Counted from the stretch's first letter, positions 11,319 to 21,629 are shown. The stretch is DNA of 64,000 nucleotides from Caloramator sp. mosi_1 (GCF_028622835.1 NZ_CP117677.1:1198001-1262000), one strand, 5' to 3'. The notes: generated from the sequence alone by a model not told the origin. Made by a program: numbers and translations.

Positions 11319-11468
11319 TCCTCCTTTTAAAAAATACAGAATATTAAATAAACTATAATTTTATTTTTGCATAAAAATCAGTTTGCTTCAAATATTTATT
11401 TTTTAACAAAGATATAAATGTTTAAATATGTAATTTTAATTATTTTATTCCTAATGATAAGTAAAAAC

Positions 11469-11493
11469 ATTAAGCTCTCAAAGAGAGCTTAAT
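11469..11493 (-). terminator. Terminator of the alcohol dehydrogenase gene
   Basis: An 11-bp stem (11469-11479 with 11483-11493, ATTAAGCTCTC and its complement) is followed on the minus strand by a U-rich tail. It lies 15 bases beyond the adh stop at 11508. Confidence 0.8.
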
Positions 11494-11507
11494 GAATACT
11501 TATTCTA

Positions 11508-12673
11508 TTAAAAATCAATATCTTTTCCTTCATATATGTATTCAAGAACCCTTTCCATAGCAGCATCATCTATTGTTCTTGGGTTTGAACCAGTACAAGC
11601 ATCAAGGACAGCGTTGTGTGCTATTGACTTAACGTTTGCTCTAAAGTCTTCTTCACTAACTCCATATCCCTTTAAGGATAGAGGAATGTCCATATTTCTA
11701 TTTAGATCTCTAATCATTTCAACAAGAGAAGTTACAAGTTCATCGTCACTGTTTCCAGATAATCCAAGTGTCTTTGCTATTTGTGCATATCTTTCTTTAC
11801 ATTCCTTTGCATTATATTGGATAACATATGGTAGGTATATTGCGTTTGCACATCCGTGAGGAATATGGAATACAGCACCAGTTTTATGAGCAATAGAGTG
11901 TGTAATACCAAGTAGAGCATTAGAGAATGCCATACCAGCAAGGCATTGTGCATAGTGCATCTGTTCTCTTGCTGCTTTATCTCCGTTATAGGATTTAACA
12001 AGGTTGTCTTTAATCATAACTATTGCGTGCATTGCAAGTGGGTCTGAGAATGGTGACCTTTGAGAAGCCACATAAGCTTCTACAGCGTGAGTTAGAGCAT
12101 CCATACCTGTATGAGCTGTAAGTGATTTTGGCATTGTTTGTGCAAGTTCTGGATCTACAATTGCTACATCTGGAGTTATATTAAAGTCAGCCAGTGGATA
12201 TTTTATCTTTGCTTTATAATCAGTTATAACTGAGAAGGCTGTAACTTCAGTTGCAGTTCCACTTGTTGAAGGTATTGCTACAAATCTTGCCTTTTTCTTA
12301 ACTCTGGTAGACCAAAAGGAACAACAGCTTGTTCAAAAGTGAAATCAGGATATTCATAGAAAATCCACATAGCTTTTGCAGCATCAATTGGAGAACCGCC
12401 GCCTACTGCAACTATCCAGTCAGGTTCAAATTCTCTCATTATTTCTGCACCCTTCATAACTGTTTCTACTGATGGGTCTGGTTCAACACCTTCTATAAGC
12501 TTTGTTTCAAAACCAGCTTCGTGAAGGTAGGCTTCTATTTTATCAAGGAAGCCAAATCTCTTCATAGAACCTCCACCTACAACTATAACAGCTTTTTTAC
12601 CCTTAAGATTTTTTAATTCTTCTAATGAGTTTTTACCAAAATAAATATCTCTTGGTAGTGTAAATCTTGCCAT
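11508..12673 (-). CDS. Iron-containing alcohol dehydrogenase (frameshifted)
   Basis: About 388 residues, a normal length for the Fe-ADH family, which reduces aldehydes to alcohols with NAD(P)H in fermentation. Visible are the nucleotide-binding GGGSMKRFG and VGGGSPIDAAKAMW, the family core IPSTSGTATEVTAFSVI, and iron-binding residues in GMDALTHAVEAYVA, LGITHSIAHKTGAVFHIPHGCANAIYLP (Asp and His residues). ATG at 12673 (MARFTLPRDIYFG) follows AGGAGG; one break near 12290. It resembles the alcohol dehydrogenase half of AdhE. A sigma-54 promoter precedes it and the likely activator lies immediately upstream. Confidence 0.92.
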
Positions 12674-12708
12674 AGGATCCCCCTCCTTTAATTTTGTCAT
12701 AATATAAT

Positions 12709-12727
12709 AAGCAAATAATATGCCAAG
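12709..12727 (-). promoter_or_regulatory. Sigma-54 (-24/-12) promoter of the alcohol dehydrogenase
   Basis: On the minus strand TTGGCATATTATTTGCTT matches the sigma-54 consensus, with the invariant GG (plus-strand 12723-12724) and GC (12711-12712) separated by exactly 10 bases. It lies about 35 bases upstream of the adh start, with the ribosome-binding site between. The neighbouring gene is a sigma-54 activator. Confidence 0.85.
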
Positions 12728-12782
12728 TTAGTTAATTAACAAACTTAGATTTTTTAATGCATAAAAAATTTTAAAATAAATC

Positions 12783-12852
12783 TGCTAAAAAATAGGACAG
12801 TTATACAAATTAAAAAATGTCCTATTTTTTAGCAATGTAATAAAATAGGACA
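12783..12852. promoter_or_regulatory. Repeated upstream activator sites for the sigma-54 regulator
   Basis: A 17-base sequence TGCTAAAAAATAGGACA (12783-12799) recurs as an exact inverted copy at 12818-12834, and its AAAATAGGACA core appears again at 12842-12852. These copies lie about 60-130 bases upstream of the -24 element, the usual position for enhancer sites bound by sigma-54 activators. The binding protein is inferred from adjacency. Confidence 0.7.
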
Positions 12853-12867
12853 TTTTTATAATATTTT

Positions 12868-14781
12868 TTATAATAAAATATTATACTTTTTCATTTTTAA
12901 GTAAAGTGTATTTCTACTAATATTAAGTACCTTAGCACATTTTGAAATATTATTATCATACTTTTTTAAACAGCTTATAATTGCCTTCTTTTCCAGTTCA
13001 TCAAGGGGACAAATTAAATCATCAGATATAAAATTATTTTGATTGTTTTGCGTTTTTTAATTTCTATATTTGAAGCTTGAAATTTACTCATCAAAAACTC
13101 TATATTTCCATCAAAATTTACTGCACTTTCAATAAAATTTTCAAGTTCTCTAATATTTCCTAACCAATCATAGGTCAGCATTTTTTCATATAAAACAGGT
13201 GGAAGCTTTGGAATAGGTTTTTAAGTTTTATTGATTTCATTTCAAGAAAGTGTTCTATTAAAGGGGTATGTCTTCTTTCCGTTCGCGTAAAGGAGGAAGT
13301 ACAATAGGAATAACAGAAATTCTATAATATAAATCCTCTCTAAATCTACCTTCTTTAACTTCCTGAAGCAAATTTTTATTAGTAGCAGCAATTATTCTTA
13401 CATCAACATCAATATATTTGTTTCCTCCAATTCTTGTTATACATCCCTCTTGTAGTACCCTTAGAAGTTTTACCTGCATATCAAGGGGCATTTCGCCTAT
13501 TTCGTCAAGAAAAAGTGTACCACCGTTTGCAAGTTCAAACTTACCAGGATTTCCACCTCGCTTTGCACCAGTAAAGGCTCCCTCATCATATCCAAACAAT
13601 TCACTTTCGATAAGGTTAGGAGGAATTGCTCCACAATTTATTGCTACAAAACCAAAATCACGCCTATTGCTGTTATTATGGATTGCTTGAGCAAGTATTT
13701 CCTTACCAGTTCCGCTCTCGCCTGTTATAAGTATAGTAGATGGACTATTAGATATACTCTTTGAATAATCAATTATTTTTTCATACAGGAGCTTTTAAAA
13801 ATAATATCATCAAATGTATATCTTGCCTTCATTCCAGTGTACTTATTTATAAGGTTATAAACATTTTGAAGGTTTTTAAAACTTAAAACAGATCCAATAA
13901 TTGTATCCTTATCATCCTTTATGGAATGTATACTCATAATATATTTCTGGGATTTACCTTTAATCCTAAAATTAATCTCTTCATCTGTTATTTTTTCACC
14001 TGATAATATCCTATTGTATATTTCATTCCATTTAAATAAAATCTCTTCAATAGGTTTTTCCAATAAATCTTCCTTTGAACAATTAAACATAGAACAGGCT
14101 GCTTCATTTATATTCTTAATTACCCCATCTTTACATAGGGCAATTATTCCAAAGTTTATTGACTCAATGATGGTATTTAGGTATTTATATGTTTCCATTA
14201 ATTTATTGTTTGCCTCTTCGCTTTTTATTTGATTTTCTATAGAGCGAACAGCAGCAACGACAAGTCCTAATGTGTGGGGATGAACAAGATGGCTATTTCC
14301 AGTTAGGTTTAAAGTTCCAATGATTTCACCCTTTGTATTGTGAATGGGCGCAGCAGAGCAGGTCCAGCGATGATATGCTGTAATAAAGTGCTCCTTTGCA
14401 GATATTTGTATAGGCATATCCTCCTTTATTGCTGTACCCATTGCGTTTGTACCTATGCTGTTTTCATCCATATAGGCACCAACAACCATATTAAGTTCTT
14501 TTGCAGCAGCTATAATATCCTTATCACCTATTGTACTTAATATACATCCGTCTTTATCAGTAAGAACGATAAAAAACCAGAGCCTTCTAAAAAATCATAT
14601 AGTATTTTTATAAAGGGAGATGCAATTCTTATAAGGTCTCTGTTTTTTCTTATCAAAACAGGAATTTCTTCCTTTGACAATATCTTTTAGGATAAACTCT
14701 GTTTATTTCAATTCCGTATTTATTTGAACGTTCGTGGGACTTTTTTATTATTTCTTCGTGATTCTTACATTGATTTTTCAT
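12868..14781 (-). CDS. Sigma-54-dependent transcriptional activator, AcoR-like (frameshifted)
   Basis: About 638 residues. The N-terminal sensor (about 50-200) is a GAF-like domain of AcoR type ([38 protein letters not shown]). A PAS domain follows (about 210-320), then the sigma-54 AAA+ domain with Walker A GESGTGKE, the sigma-54 contact loop [28 protein letters not shown] and [10 protein letters not shown]. It ends with a Fis-type helix-turn-helix ([20 protein letters not shown]). ATG at 14781 follows a GGGGAGGGG stretch. Breaks near 14680, 14570, 13790, 13220 and 13055. It very probably activates the adjacent alcohol dehydrogenase; the signal is unknown. Confidence 0.9.
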
Positions 14782-14957
14782 TTATCCCCTCCCCAACCTA
14801 ATATAGTTTTAGGTATTGCGAAATTTTGTTCATATTTTAATTTTATTACTTTAAAATTATCTTGTCTATAATTTAACAAAGTTTATAAATCTGTGTAATT
14901 ATTTATAATAACAAAAGAATATAAAAGAAATTAACAAAATATAATGGAAAACCATAC

Positions 14958-14986
14958 TTGATAATTAAAATATGTTTTGTTAAAAT
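14958..14986 (+). promoter_or_regulatory. Sigma-A promoter of the fluoride-response operon
   Basis: TTGATA (14958-14963), a 17-base spacer and TAAAAT (14981-14986). Transcription would start at about 14993, right at the 5' edge of the fluoride aptamer. Confidence 0.75.
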
Positions 14987-14989
14987 ATG

Positions 14990-15075
14990 AAAAGGTGATG
15001 GAGTTCACCTTTAACCGCCTTTGGCTAATGACTCCTACAGAAAGCTTATAATTTCTGTAGGAGTTTTTGTTTTGG
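14990..15075 (+). ncRNA. Fluoride riboswitch (crcB motif) with overlapping terminator
   Basis: The aptamer (14993-15040) shows the conserved crcB elements GGTGATGGAGTTCACC, AACCGCC and GGCTAATGACTCCTAC. Its 3' end (15031-15043) is also the 5' arm of a 13-bp terminator stem pairing with 15052-15064, followed by TTTTGTTTT. Fluoride binding should keep the arm in the pseudoknot and prevent termination, so the operon turns on. The downstream antiporter and CLC-F genes fit. Confidence 0.95.
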
Positions 15076-15103
15076 GCATAATAAATTAAGAGGAGGTAAA
15101 TAT

Positions 15104-16313
15104 ATGACAGCAAGTATTGCATTAATGCTTATTTTAGGGTTGTTTTTTAACTATTTATTCACCAAAATAAAGCTTCCAGGGCTTTTAGGGATGTTAATTT
15201 TGGGTGTTTTAGCAGGACCCTATGTGTTAAACATATTAGATCCAGAGATTTTAAAAATATCTGCTGACTTAAGAAAGATAGCTTTAATAATTATTCTTCT
15301 TCGTGCAGGTCTTGGAATAAGTAGAAATGATCTAAACAAGGTTGGTTCAACTGCGTTGAAGTTCAGTTGTATACCAGGAATATTTGAAGGTTTTACAATA
15401 GCTTTTATTTCAACAAAAATATTAGGTTTCTCATTTATAGAGGGTGGAATATTAGGATTTATAATTGCGGCAGTATCACCTGCAGTTGTTGTACCACAAA
15501 TGCTTGAATTTATGGATAAAAAGATAGGAACTAATAAAGGAATACCAACAATAATACTTGCAGGTGCATCTATTGATGATGTTTTTGCCATAACTTTATT
15601 TTCAACTTTTTTAGGCCTTTATAGTGGAAATCACGTTAATATTGGAATAGAGATATTTAAGATACCAATCTCAATTATATTGGGAATTTTATTTGGTTTA
15701 ATAATTGGGCTTGTAATGGTATGGATGTTTAAAAGGTATCATATAAGGGATACAAAAAGGTAGCGTTAATATTAGGTTCAGCAATACTTTTAACTGTTAT
15801 AGAAGGTGCACTAAAGAATAAAGTAGAAATAGCAGGGTTACTTGGAGTTATGACAATAGGTTTTATACTGCTTGAAAGAATACCAAATGTAGCAAAAGAC
15901 TCTCTATGAAGTTTAATAAAATGTGGGTATTTGCCGAAATATTTTTATTTGTTTTAGTTGGTTCTCAGGTTAATATAACTGTTGCAATGGATGCAGGACT
16001 AAAGGGACTTTTAGTAATATTCATTGGTCTTTTAGGAAGAAGTTTAGGAGTTTTCGTTTCAACCCTTGGTACCAACCTAAATTGGAAGGAAAGAGTATTT
16101 TGTATGATTGCGTATATTCCAAAGGCAACAGTGCAAGCAGCAATAGGAGCAATACCTTTGTCCTTAGGTATTCCCTCAGGTGATGTTATTTTAGCAATTG
16201 CGGTTTTATCTATATTGGTTACAGCACCACTTGGAGCAGTACTTATTAAGATGTCAGCAAACGTATTACTTGAAAAGGAAAAAGTTAATAATGTAAAAGA
16301 AAAGGCTGTATAA
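15104..16313 (+). CDS. Cation:proton antiporter, CPA family, fluoride-riboswitch controlled (frameshifted)
   Basis: A membrane antiporter of about 403 residues with 11-12 hydrophobic helices. Typical CPA parts are the N-terminal LPGLLGMLILGVLAGPYVL, the unwound-helix region GFIIAAVSPAVVVPQML and the ion-site aspartates in AGASIDDVFAITLFS, plus GRSLGVFVSTLGTNLNWKER near the C-terminus. ATG at 15104 follows AGGAGG. Breaks near 15762 and 15905. CPA antiporters are among the known gene types behind fluoride riboswitches. The likely role is to adjust Na+ or H+ during fluoride stress. It is 15 bp from the CLC gene in one operon. Confidence 0.88.
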
Positions 16314-16327
16314 AAGAGGGGGATAAA

Positions 16328-17646
16328 ATGCATAGAAAAATAATACATTTTATTAAAAGACTCGATCATTTTATTTTAACAATTTCTTTAATAAAATGGT
16401 TATTTCTAAGCAGCATAGTAGGGGTTATAATGGGAGTTTTATCGGCATTATTTTTGAAGAGTTTAAAGTATGCAACAGATTTAAGAGAAGCAAACGCTTG
16501 GCTTTTGTTTTTACTTCCTGTTGCGGGTGCTACGGTAAGTTTTTGTATAGTAAATACGGTAAAAATTCTTCAAAGGGAAATAACCTAATAATAGAGCAGG
16601 CCTATTATGGCGATAGAGAAATACCTCTTAGGATGTCAGTATTAGTATTCATAGGTACTTTCCTAACGCATTTATTTGGGGGCTCTGCAGGGAGAGAAGG
16701 TACAGCAGTTCAGATGGGTGGAAGTGTATCTGAATTTATTGGAAGAATATTTAAACTTGATAAACACGATATGAAAATAATGCTTATGTGTGGAATAAGT
16801 AGTGGCTTTGGGTCAGTTTTTGGTACACCTCTTGCAGGGACTATTTTTGCAATTGAGGTAATAGCAATAGGTTATATGTATTATGAAGCACTTATTCCTT
16901 GTTTCATATCGGCCTTTGTAGGTGATTATGTAGCAGCTTTAGCAGGGGCAACACATTCTCATTATCATATATTGTCTATACCACCTGTAACACCTGTTAA
17001 TGTGATTAAGGTAATAATAGCTTCGGCTTTATTTGGTTTGATGAGTATTATATTTAGTGAAAGCATTCATATATCAAAATCCTTATTTAACAAAATTACT
17101 ACCAATCCAATGTTAAAGAGTTTTATTGGAGGGTTAGTAGTAATAGCTTTAGTTTTTATTTTTAATACAAGAGATTATTTAGGATTAGGATTGCCCATAA
17201 TAAGTGAAGCCTTTGAAGGTAATGTTTCAAGATTTAGTTTTATATTAAAGACCTTATTTACTTCTGTTACTTTAGGAGCAGGTTTTCAGGGTGGAGAAGT
17301 AACCCCAATATTTTTGTAGGTTCAACTTTGGGGAATGTTATATCAGATGAATTATTATTGCCACCGTCTTTTTAGCAGCATTAGGTTTAATATCTGTATT
17401 CTGTGGTGCTACTAATACACCCATATCATCATTTATCTTGGGTATAGAAATGTTTGGAAGTAATGGAGTAGTATTTATGTTTATTGCTTGTATAGTAAGT
17501 TATCTTTTTCTGGACATCACGGTATATATACATCCCAAAGGGTATATAGAAGTAAAAGTAGACTTTTAAATACCTATAATGAAAAGACGCTAAAGGATAT
17601 AAGAGAAAATAGAATAAAAAGGATATTAAATAAAGATGGAATGTAA
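16328..17646 (+). CDS. CLC-F type fluoride/proton antiporter (frameshifted)
   Basis: About 440 residues of CLC chloride-channel fold. The gating-glutamate motif is GREGT (in GGSAGREGTAVQMGGSV) instead of the canonical GREGP, and GNNLI occupies the position of the usual GSGIP selectivity motif. Both are expected of the CLC-F fluoride exporters. Also visible are GFGSVFGTPLAGTIFAIEV and FQGGEVTPIFL...GLISVFCGATNTPISSFI. Breaks near 16560 and 17318. With the upstream fluoride riboswitch, the role as a fluoride exporter is well supported. It ends with TAA at 17644-17646. Confidence 0.9.
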
Positions 17647-17715
17647 TAGTTTAAATGAATGAAGTATTATAGAAGAGTAAAACAGAGGAAAATGGTGAGA
17701 TAAATAAGAATAAAC

Positions 17716-17750
17716 AAGAGATGAAAAAGTAACTTACTTTTTCATCTCTT
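17716..17750. terminator. Shared terminator of the fluoride operon and the DUF5317 gene
   Basis: A 17-bp perfect inverted repeat (17716-17732 with 17734-17750) sits between convergent genes. The DUF5317 stop (17742-17744, minus) lies in one arm. Internal pairs must open to leave a real loop. A- and T-rich arms on both sides allow termination in both directions. Confidence 0.7.
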
Positions 17751-18278
17751 TACTATATACCATATAAGTCCTAAAGAAATAAAAATATCTCCGATACTTA
17801 TAACATAATTTCTAAAATGTTTTAAAGGGATTACATCACCTAAAAAAGGGAAAATTGTATTTGAATTTTTAATAATATATAAACCTTCTGACGACGCCAT
17901 AGTTTCCTTTATTTCATTTACTGAAGATACTATTCCAGCTTTAACCATAGCATCAGGACTTACTGGCATTGCACCACCGTTTAAAAAGATGGCAAGTGCA
18001 TTTAAAATAATTCCTATACCTATTACTAAAAAGGCATAGTCCTTTCTATTTTTATAAATAAAAATCAAAATAAGTATATATTGAGTTAAATATAGTACAT
18101 ATGTTATGTTTCCTCTTGATATAATGCCTTTTCTAACTAAAGTGAAAAGAATAAATTCAATAGAAAAGGCTACAATAGCAAGGTAAGGTGATTTAACCTT
18201 TTCAACATCGATATTTTTTATATTACCTTTTAGTAAAAGTCCAATTGCTATACCGATTAAAAGTGCTGCTAAAAACAT
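17742..18278 (-). CDS. DUF5317 membrane protein
   Basis: 178 residues, intact, with five or six hydrophobic segments (MFLAALLIGIAIGLLL at the start, AFLVIGIGIILNALAIFLNG in the middle). The conserved part NGGAMPVSPDAM ... FLGDVIPL is typical of DUF5317. No biochemical role is known. It follows the HD-GYP gene by only 3 bases with GAGGGG as ribosome-binding site, so the two are coupled, as often seen for this family in clostridia. Confidence 0.85.
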   Translation of the reverse strand: MFLAALLIGIAIGLLLKGNIKNIDVEKVKSPYLAIVAFSIEFILFTLVRKGIISRGNITYVLYLTQYILILIFIYKNRKDYAFLVIGIGIILNALAIFLNGGAMPVSPDAMVKAGIVSSVNEIKETMASSEGLYIIKNSNTIFPFLGDVIPLKHFRNYVISIGDIFISLGLIWYIVKR

Positions 18279-18281
18279 AAC

Positions 18282-19545
18282 TTAACCCCTCAAATTACAT
18301 AGATTTTCTCTTTCACATATTTTTAAATATATATCAACTACCTTAGGATGAAATTGAGTTCCCCTGCATCTTAAAAGTTCTTCTTTAATCTCCTGTGGAT
18401 TTAATGAATTTTTGTAAACCCTTTTTGCTTGCATAGCATCAACTGAATCTGCTAATTGAAGTATATAGACATCTAAACTTAGTTCATTTTCTTTTTACCA
18501 TCTGGATATCCTTTGCCATCATATCTCTCGTGGTGATGTCTTACAAGTTCAGGTATACTGCCAATACCTTTAATATCTTTAACAATATCATAGCCAATTG
18601 CAGGATGTTCCTTTATTTTTGCATATTCTTCGTCAGTTAGTTTTCCTGGCTTATTCAATATGTCATCAGGTATACCTATTTTACCAATATCGTGTAGGTA
18701 AGCTGCAAGTTCTAATTCTTCTAAATGACTTTCACTATAACCAAGTTCTCTTCCGATAGCTTTAACTATGTCTGCAACATTTCTTGAATGACCTTCTGTA
18801 TATTTATCTCTCATTTCAAGAGCGTTCATAAGAACCTTTATAGTTTCTTGATATTTTGTTTTTGATTCAATATAGAGCATAAATGTATAGCGAGCAAATA
18901 GAATAATAATAGTTACAATTAGTACGCCTAAATAGTTAGATGTTTTATATAATATATATAAAAAATACCCTAATGGTGCCATAGAAACAATGTTTAAAAA
19001 ACCAAGTGAAAAGTTATATAAAAATATCTTAATTAAACTATCGTTTGTTAATAATCTATAAAGAATAGATATAATTGTTGTGTTTAACAATAAAAAAATA
19101 AGTGTTAAAAGCGAAAATCTAAATATTTCATAAGAAGAATTTGAGAATGTATATTTTTTAATAAAAAATCGGTTATAATATATGAAGTATTTATACATAT
19201 TACAATAATAGACAAGTTAAATAAGGTTTTGTATAAAGGTGTATTTAAAATATGTATATATTTATCATCGTCTTTATATATCTTAAATAAAAACCCAGCC
19301 CAATTATAATGGTAGACCAAAATGGGTTAAATAAATATATTGAAGCTAATGTGATTGCAAAGCCAGATGTTATATAAATTTTTTTATAAAAAACTGGAAA
19401 TGATTCGGTTAGTGCGGATAACATAGACAAAAAAGAATAGAAGACAGTTGTATATTAGTAAAACTATACAATTTAAATGATTTTAAAAATAAAAGTATGG
19501 CTAATATATATATAAAAGCTAAATACGTTAATATTCTTTTTTCAT
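18282..19545 (-). CDS. Membrane-bound HD-GYP domain phosphodiesterase (frameshifted)
   Basis: About 421 residues. The N-terminal half contains about seven hydrophobic segments, a membrane sensor of MASE type. The C-terminal half is an HD-GYP domain: MRDKYTEGHSRNVADIVKAIG, YLHDIGKIGIPDDILNKPGKLT, HPAIGYDI, RHHHERYDGKGYPDG, so it should degrade c-di-GMP. The ATG at 19543-19545 follows GGAGG. Breaks near 19530, 19425, 19250, 19150 and 18495. It lies between the small-peptide/RNA element and the DUF5317 gene in the same direction. Confidence 0.88.
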
Positions 19546-19568
19546 TTTATAACCTCCAAGTGATAAAT

Positions 19569-19757
19569 AAAGGCCGATTTAAAATTATCTCCAGAAAAAG
19601 TGTGAACCACCTGCTAAAACAAGTGTTAAAAGAGCAAGAATTGCAGGTAAGAATTTCTTCATAGATATCACTCCTTCGCGTTTTTGGGCTGACAGGTCTC
19701 CGCTAAACGCCTGTCGCATAACTCCGCTTAGGATAAAAATAAATTAAATCGGCCTTT
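19569..19757 (-). ncRNA. Structured RNA element enclosing the small peptide gene
   Basis: The 14-base arms AAAGGCCGATTTAA (19569-19582) and TTAAATCGGCCTTT (19744-19757) are perfect inverted copies 161 bases apart and could close the whole transcript. Inside, upstream of the peptide's ribosome-binding site, GACAGG/CCTGTC (19691-19696 and 19710-19715) make a hairpin. Its loop contains GCGTTT (minus strand), which can pair with AAACGC just upstream of the AAGGAGTG, a pseudoknot. The heptamer CTCCGCT occurs twice (19698-19704, 19722-19728). Such a layout could control translation of the peptide. I could not match it to a known riboswitch class. Confidence 0.5.
19585..19662 (-). CDS. Small 25-residue hydrophobic peptide gene
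   Basis: ATG 19660-19662 follows AAGGAGTG at good spacing and encodes MKKFLPAILALLTLVLAGG plus SHFFWR, then TAA. The basic start, hydrophobic core and aromatic tail suggest a membrane or exported peptide (signal, leader or toxin). It is enclosed, with a structured leader, by a 14-bp inverted repeat, and ends 39 bases before the HD-GYP gene. I do not recognise the family. No AgrB-like protease is nearby. Confidence 0.6.
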   Translation of the reverse strand: MKKFLPAILALLTLVLAGGSHFFWR

Positions 19758-19774
19758 TTAACAAGTATTAAGTT

Positions 19775-20392
19775 TTAAGAGGTAATTTTTTGAATTACCC
19801 TGTTGATGGCATCAAGTGTTGCTCTTGCTATTGTTTCATTTACATCATTTTTAACAAGTGCTGAACCTACTAAGACTTCTTCTGTTCCATATAACAGGGC
19901 ATTTACAATTACAGTAACTACAGATATATCATTACTTGTGTTAATTAGCACATCCTGAACATCAAATATATATTCTTGTCCTAAGATTGTTTCTACAGCC
20001 TTAAGAGTAGTCTTTGATACCAATTTCTTTTTATTTATTGAAGTATTAATTGCTACATCCTCTACTGTGTATTCGTTATCATCATATATAAGTGTTACAC
20101 TGCATTCTAAAGTGTTTAGCTGATTCTTCAGTTGAACACTATTAAATTTAACTCTTTTATTAGAAATTACATCTTCTGATTGAATAACTGCTATACTTAT
20201 CTTATTTCTATCTATTTTAATATCAAACATTGCATAAAGTGCTGACTCAATATCTCTTAAGATTTGCTTTGGTGATTTTAATGTATTGGCTAATATATGA
20301 ACTTCACTTATTTCATTATTATCTTTAACTACCTTTGACTTTATAACACCTTCTATTTTGTTAATAATATCCTGTATACTTAAAACGTCCAT
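19775..20392 (-). CDS. Conserved-looking hypothetical protein, cytoplasmic
   Basis: 205 residues from the ATG at 20392 (MDVLSIQDIINKIEGVIKSK), preceded by GGAGG; an in-frame ATG further upstream (20449) has no such site. There is no signal or membrane segment. The protein appears to have two halves of alternating strands and helices (FNSVQLKNQLNTLECSVTLIY ... ISVVTVIVNALLYGTEEVLVG), ending ATLDAINRVIQKITS. I do not recognise a family. It stands alone, with a shared terminator on the ilvE side and the RNA element on the other. Confidence 0.75.
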   Translation of the reverse strand: MDVLSIQDIINKIEGVIKSKVVKDNNEISEVHILANTLKSPKQILRDIESALYAMFDIKIDRNKISIAVIQSEDVISNKRVKFNSVQLKNQLNTLECSVTLIYDDNEYTVEDVAINTSINKKKLVSKTTLKAVETILGQEYIFDVQDVLINTSNDISVVTVIVNALLYGTEEVLVGSALVKNDVNETIARATLDAINRVIQKITS

Positions 20393-20565
20393 ATATGTAC
20401 CTCCATTTACAAATATTATCATATCATACAATTTTTTTAAAATCAACACAATTTTATATACAAAAACTTTATTTTCGTCAACTTTTCTCTCTACGCTTTA
20501 TTAATTAGACAAAAAATATAAAAATCCTTCTAAAATATTCAAAAAAATATTAAGATTATATAATA

Positions 20566-20602
20566 AATAAGGCAGTAGGTTAGTATCCTACTGCCTTATT
20601 TT
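20566..20602. terminator. Terminator downstream of ilvE
   Basis: A 14-bp stem AATAAGGCAGTAGG (20566-20579) pairs with 20587-20600 around a 7-base loop, three bases after the ilvE stop on the minus strand. A U-rich stretch follows on the minus side. Confidence 0.8.
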
Positions 20603-20604
20603 AA

Positions 20605-21629
20605 TCACTTAACTTCAACTATCCATCCTTCAGGTGCCTTTTCATCTCCAAGTTGTATTGCAACAAGTGTATTATAAAGTTTCTTAGTTATTGGTCCAAC
20701 CTCAGTTTCGCTGTAGAATACGTGGAGTTTTCCCTTGTATTCAATTCCACCAATTGGTGTTATAACTGCAGCTGTACCACAAGCACCAGCTTCAACGAAT
20801 TCATCTAATTTATCTATATAAACATCTCTTTCTTCAACTTCCATACCAAGGTATTCCTTAGCAATGTGCATTAAAGAATATTTAGTTATACTTGGTAGTA
20901 TTGATGGAGATTTTGGTGTTACAAACTTATTATCCTTTGTAATTCCAAAGAAGTTTGCAGCTCCAACTTCTTCTATCTTTGTGTGAGTTGCAGGGTCAAG
21001 ATAGATGCAGTCTGCAAATCCCTTCTTTACTGCTTGTTCGTGTGGAAGAAGGCTTGCCGCATAGTTTCCACCAACTTTAACTCCACCTGTTCCGTAAGGT
21101 GCTGCTCTGTCATAATCTGAAACTGTAAAGTTAACAGGTTGCATACCACCTTTGAAATATGGTCCAACAGGACAGCAGAAAACAGAGAACATATACTCAG
21201 GTGCAGGTTTTACACCAAGGTTATCCCCAATACCTATTACATAGGGTCTTAAATAAAGTGAAGCTCCTGTTCCATAGGGTGGAACGAAATGTTCATTTGC
21301 CTTTACTACCTGAATACAAGCGTCTATAAATTTTCTTCAGGAATTTCAGGCATCATAAGACGTCTGCAGCTTGAGTTCATTCTTTTTGCGTTTTGGTCTG
21401 GTCTAAAGAGTTGTATTTTGCCATCCTTTGTTCTGTATGCTTTAAGTCCCTCAAAGCATTGTTGTCCATAATGAAGAGCTGTTGAGCCTTCGCTGATGGT
21501 AACTTTATTGTCTTCTATTAGTTTACCATCGTCCCATTTTCCGTCCTTCCAATAGGATACATAACGGAAGTCTGTTTTAATGTAGCTGAATCCAAGTTTC
21601 CCCCAATCTAAGTTTACAGTTTTGTTCAT
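20605..21629 (-). CDS. ilvE: Branched-chain amino acid aminotransferase (frameshifted)
   Basis: About 341 residues of PLP fold type IV. It transfers the amino group between glutamate and valine, leucine or isoleucine. Visible: [26 protein letters not shown], the catalytic-lysine region [36 protein letters not shown] and [20 protein letters not shown] at 21629 with AGGTGA upstream; one break near 21330. Family IIb length is normal. It is monocistronic. Confidence 0.95.

Noticed and set aside
19585-19662. AgrD-type autoinducing peptide
   Set aside because: The peptide has no Cys/Ser ring region followed by an acidic tail, and no AgrB protease gene lies nearby.
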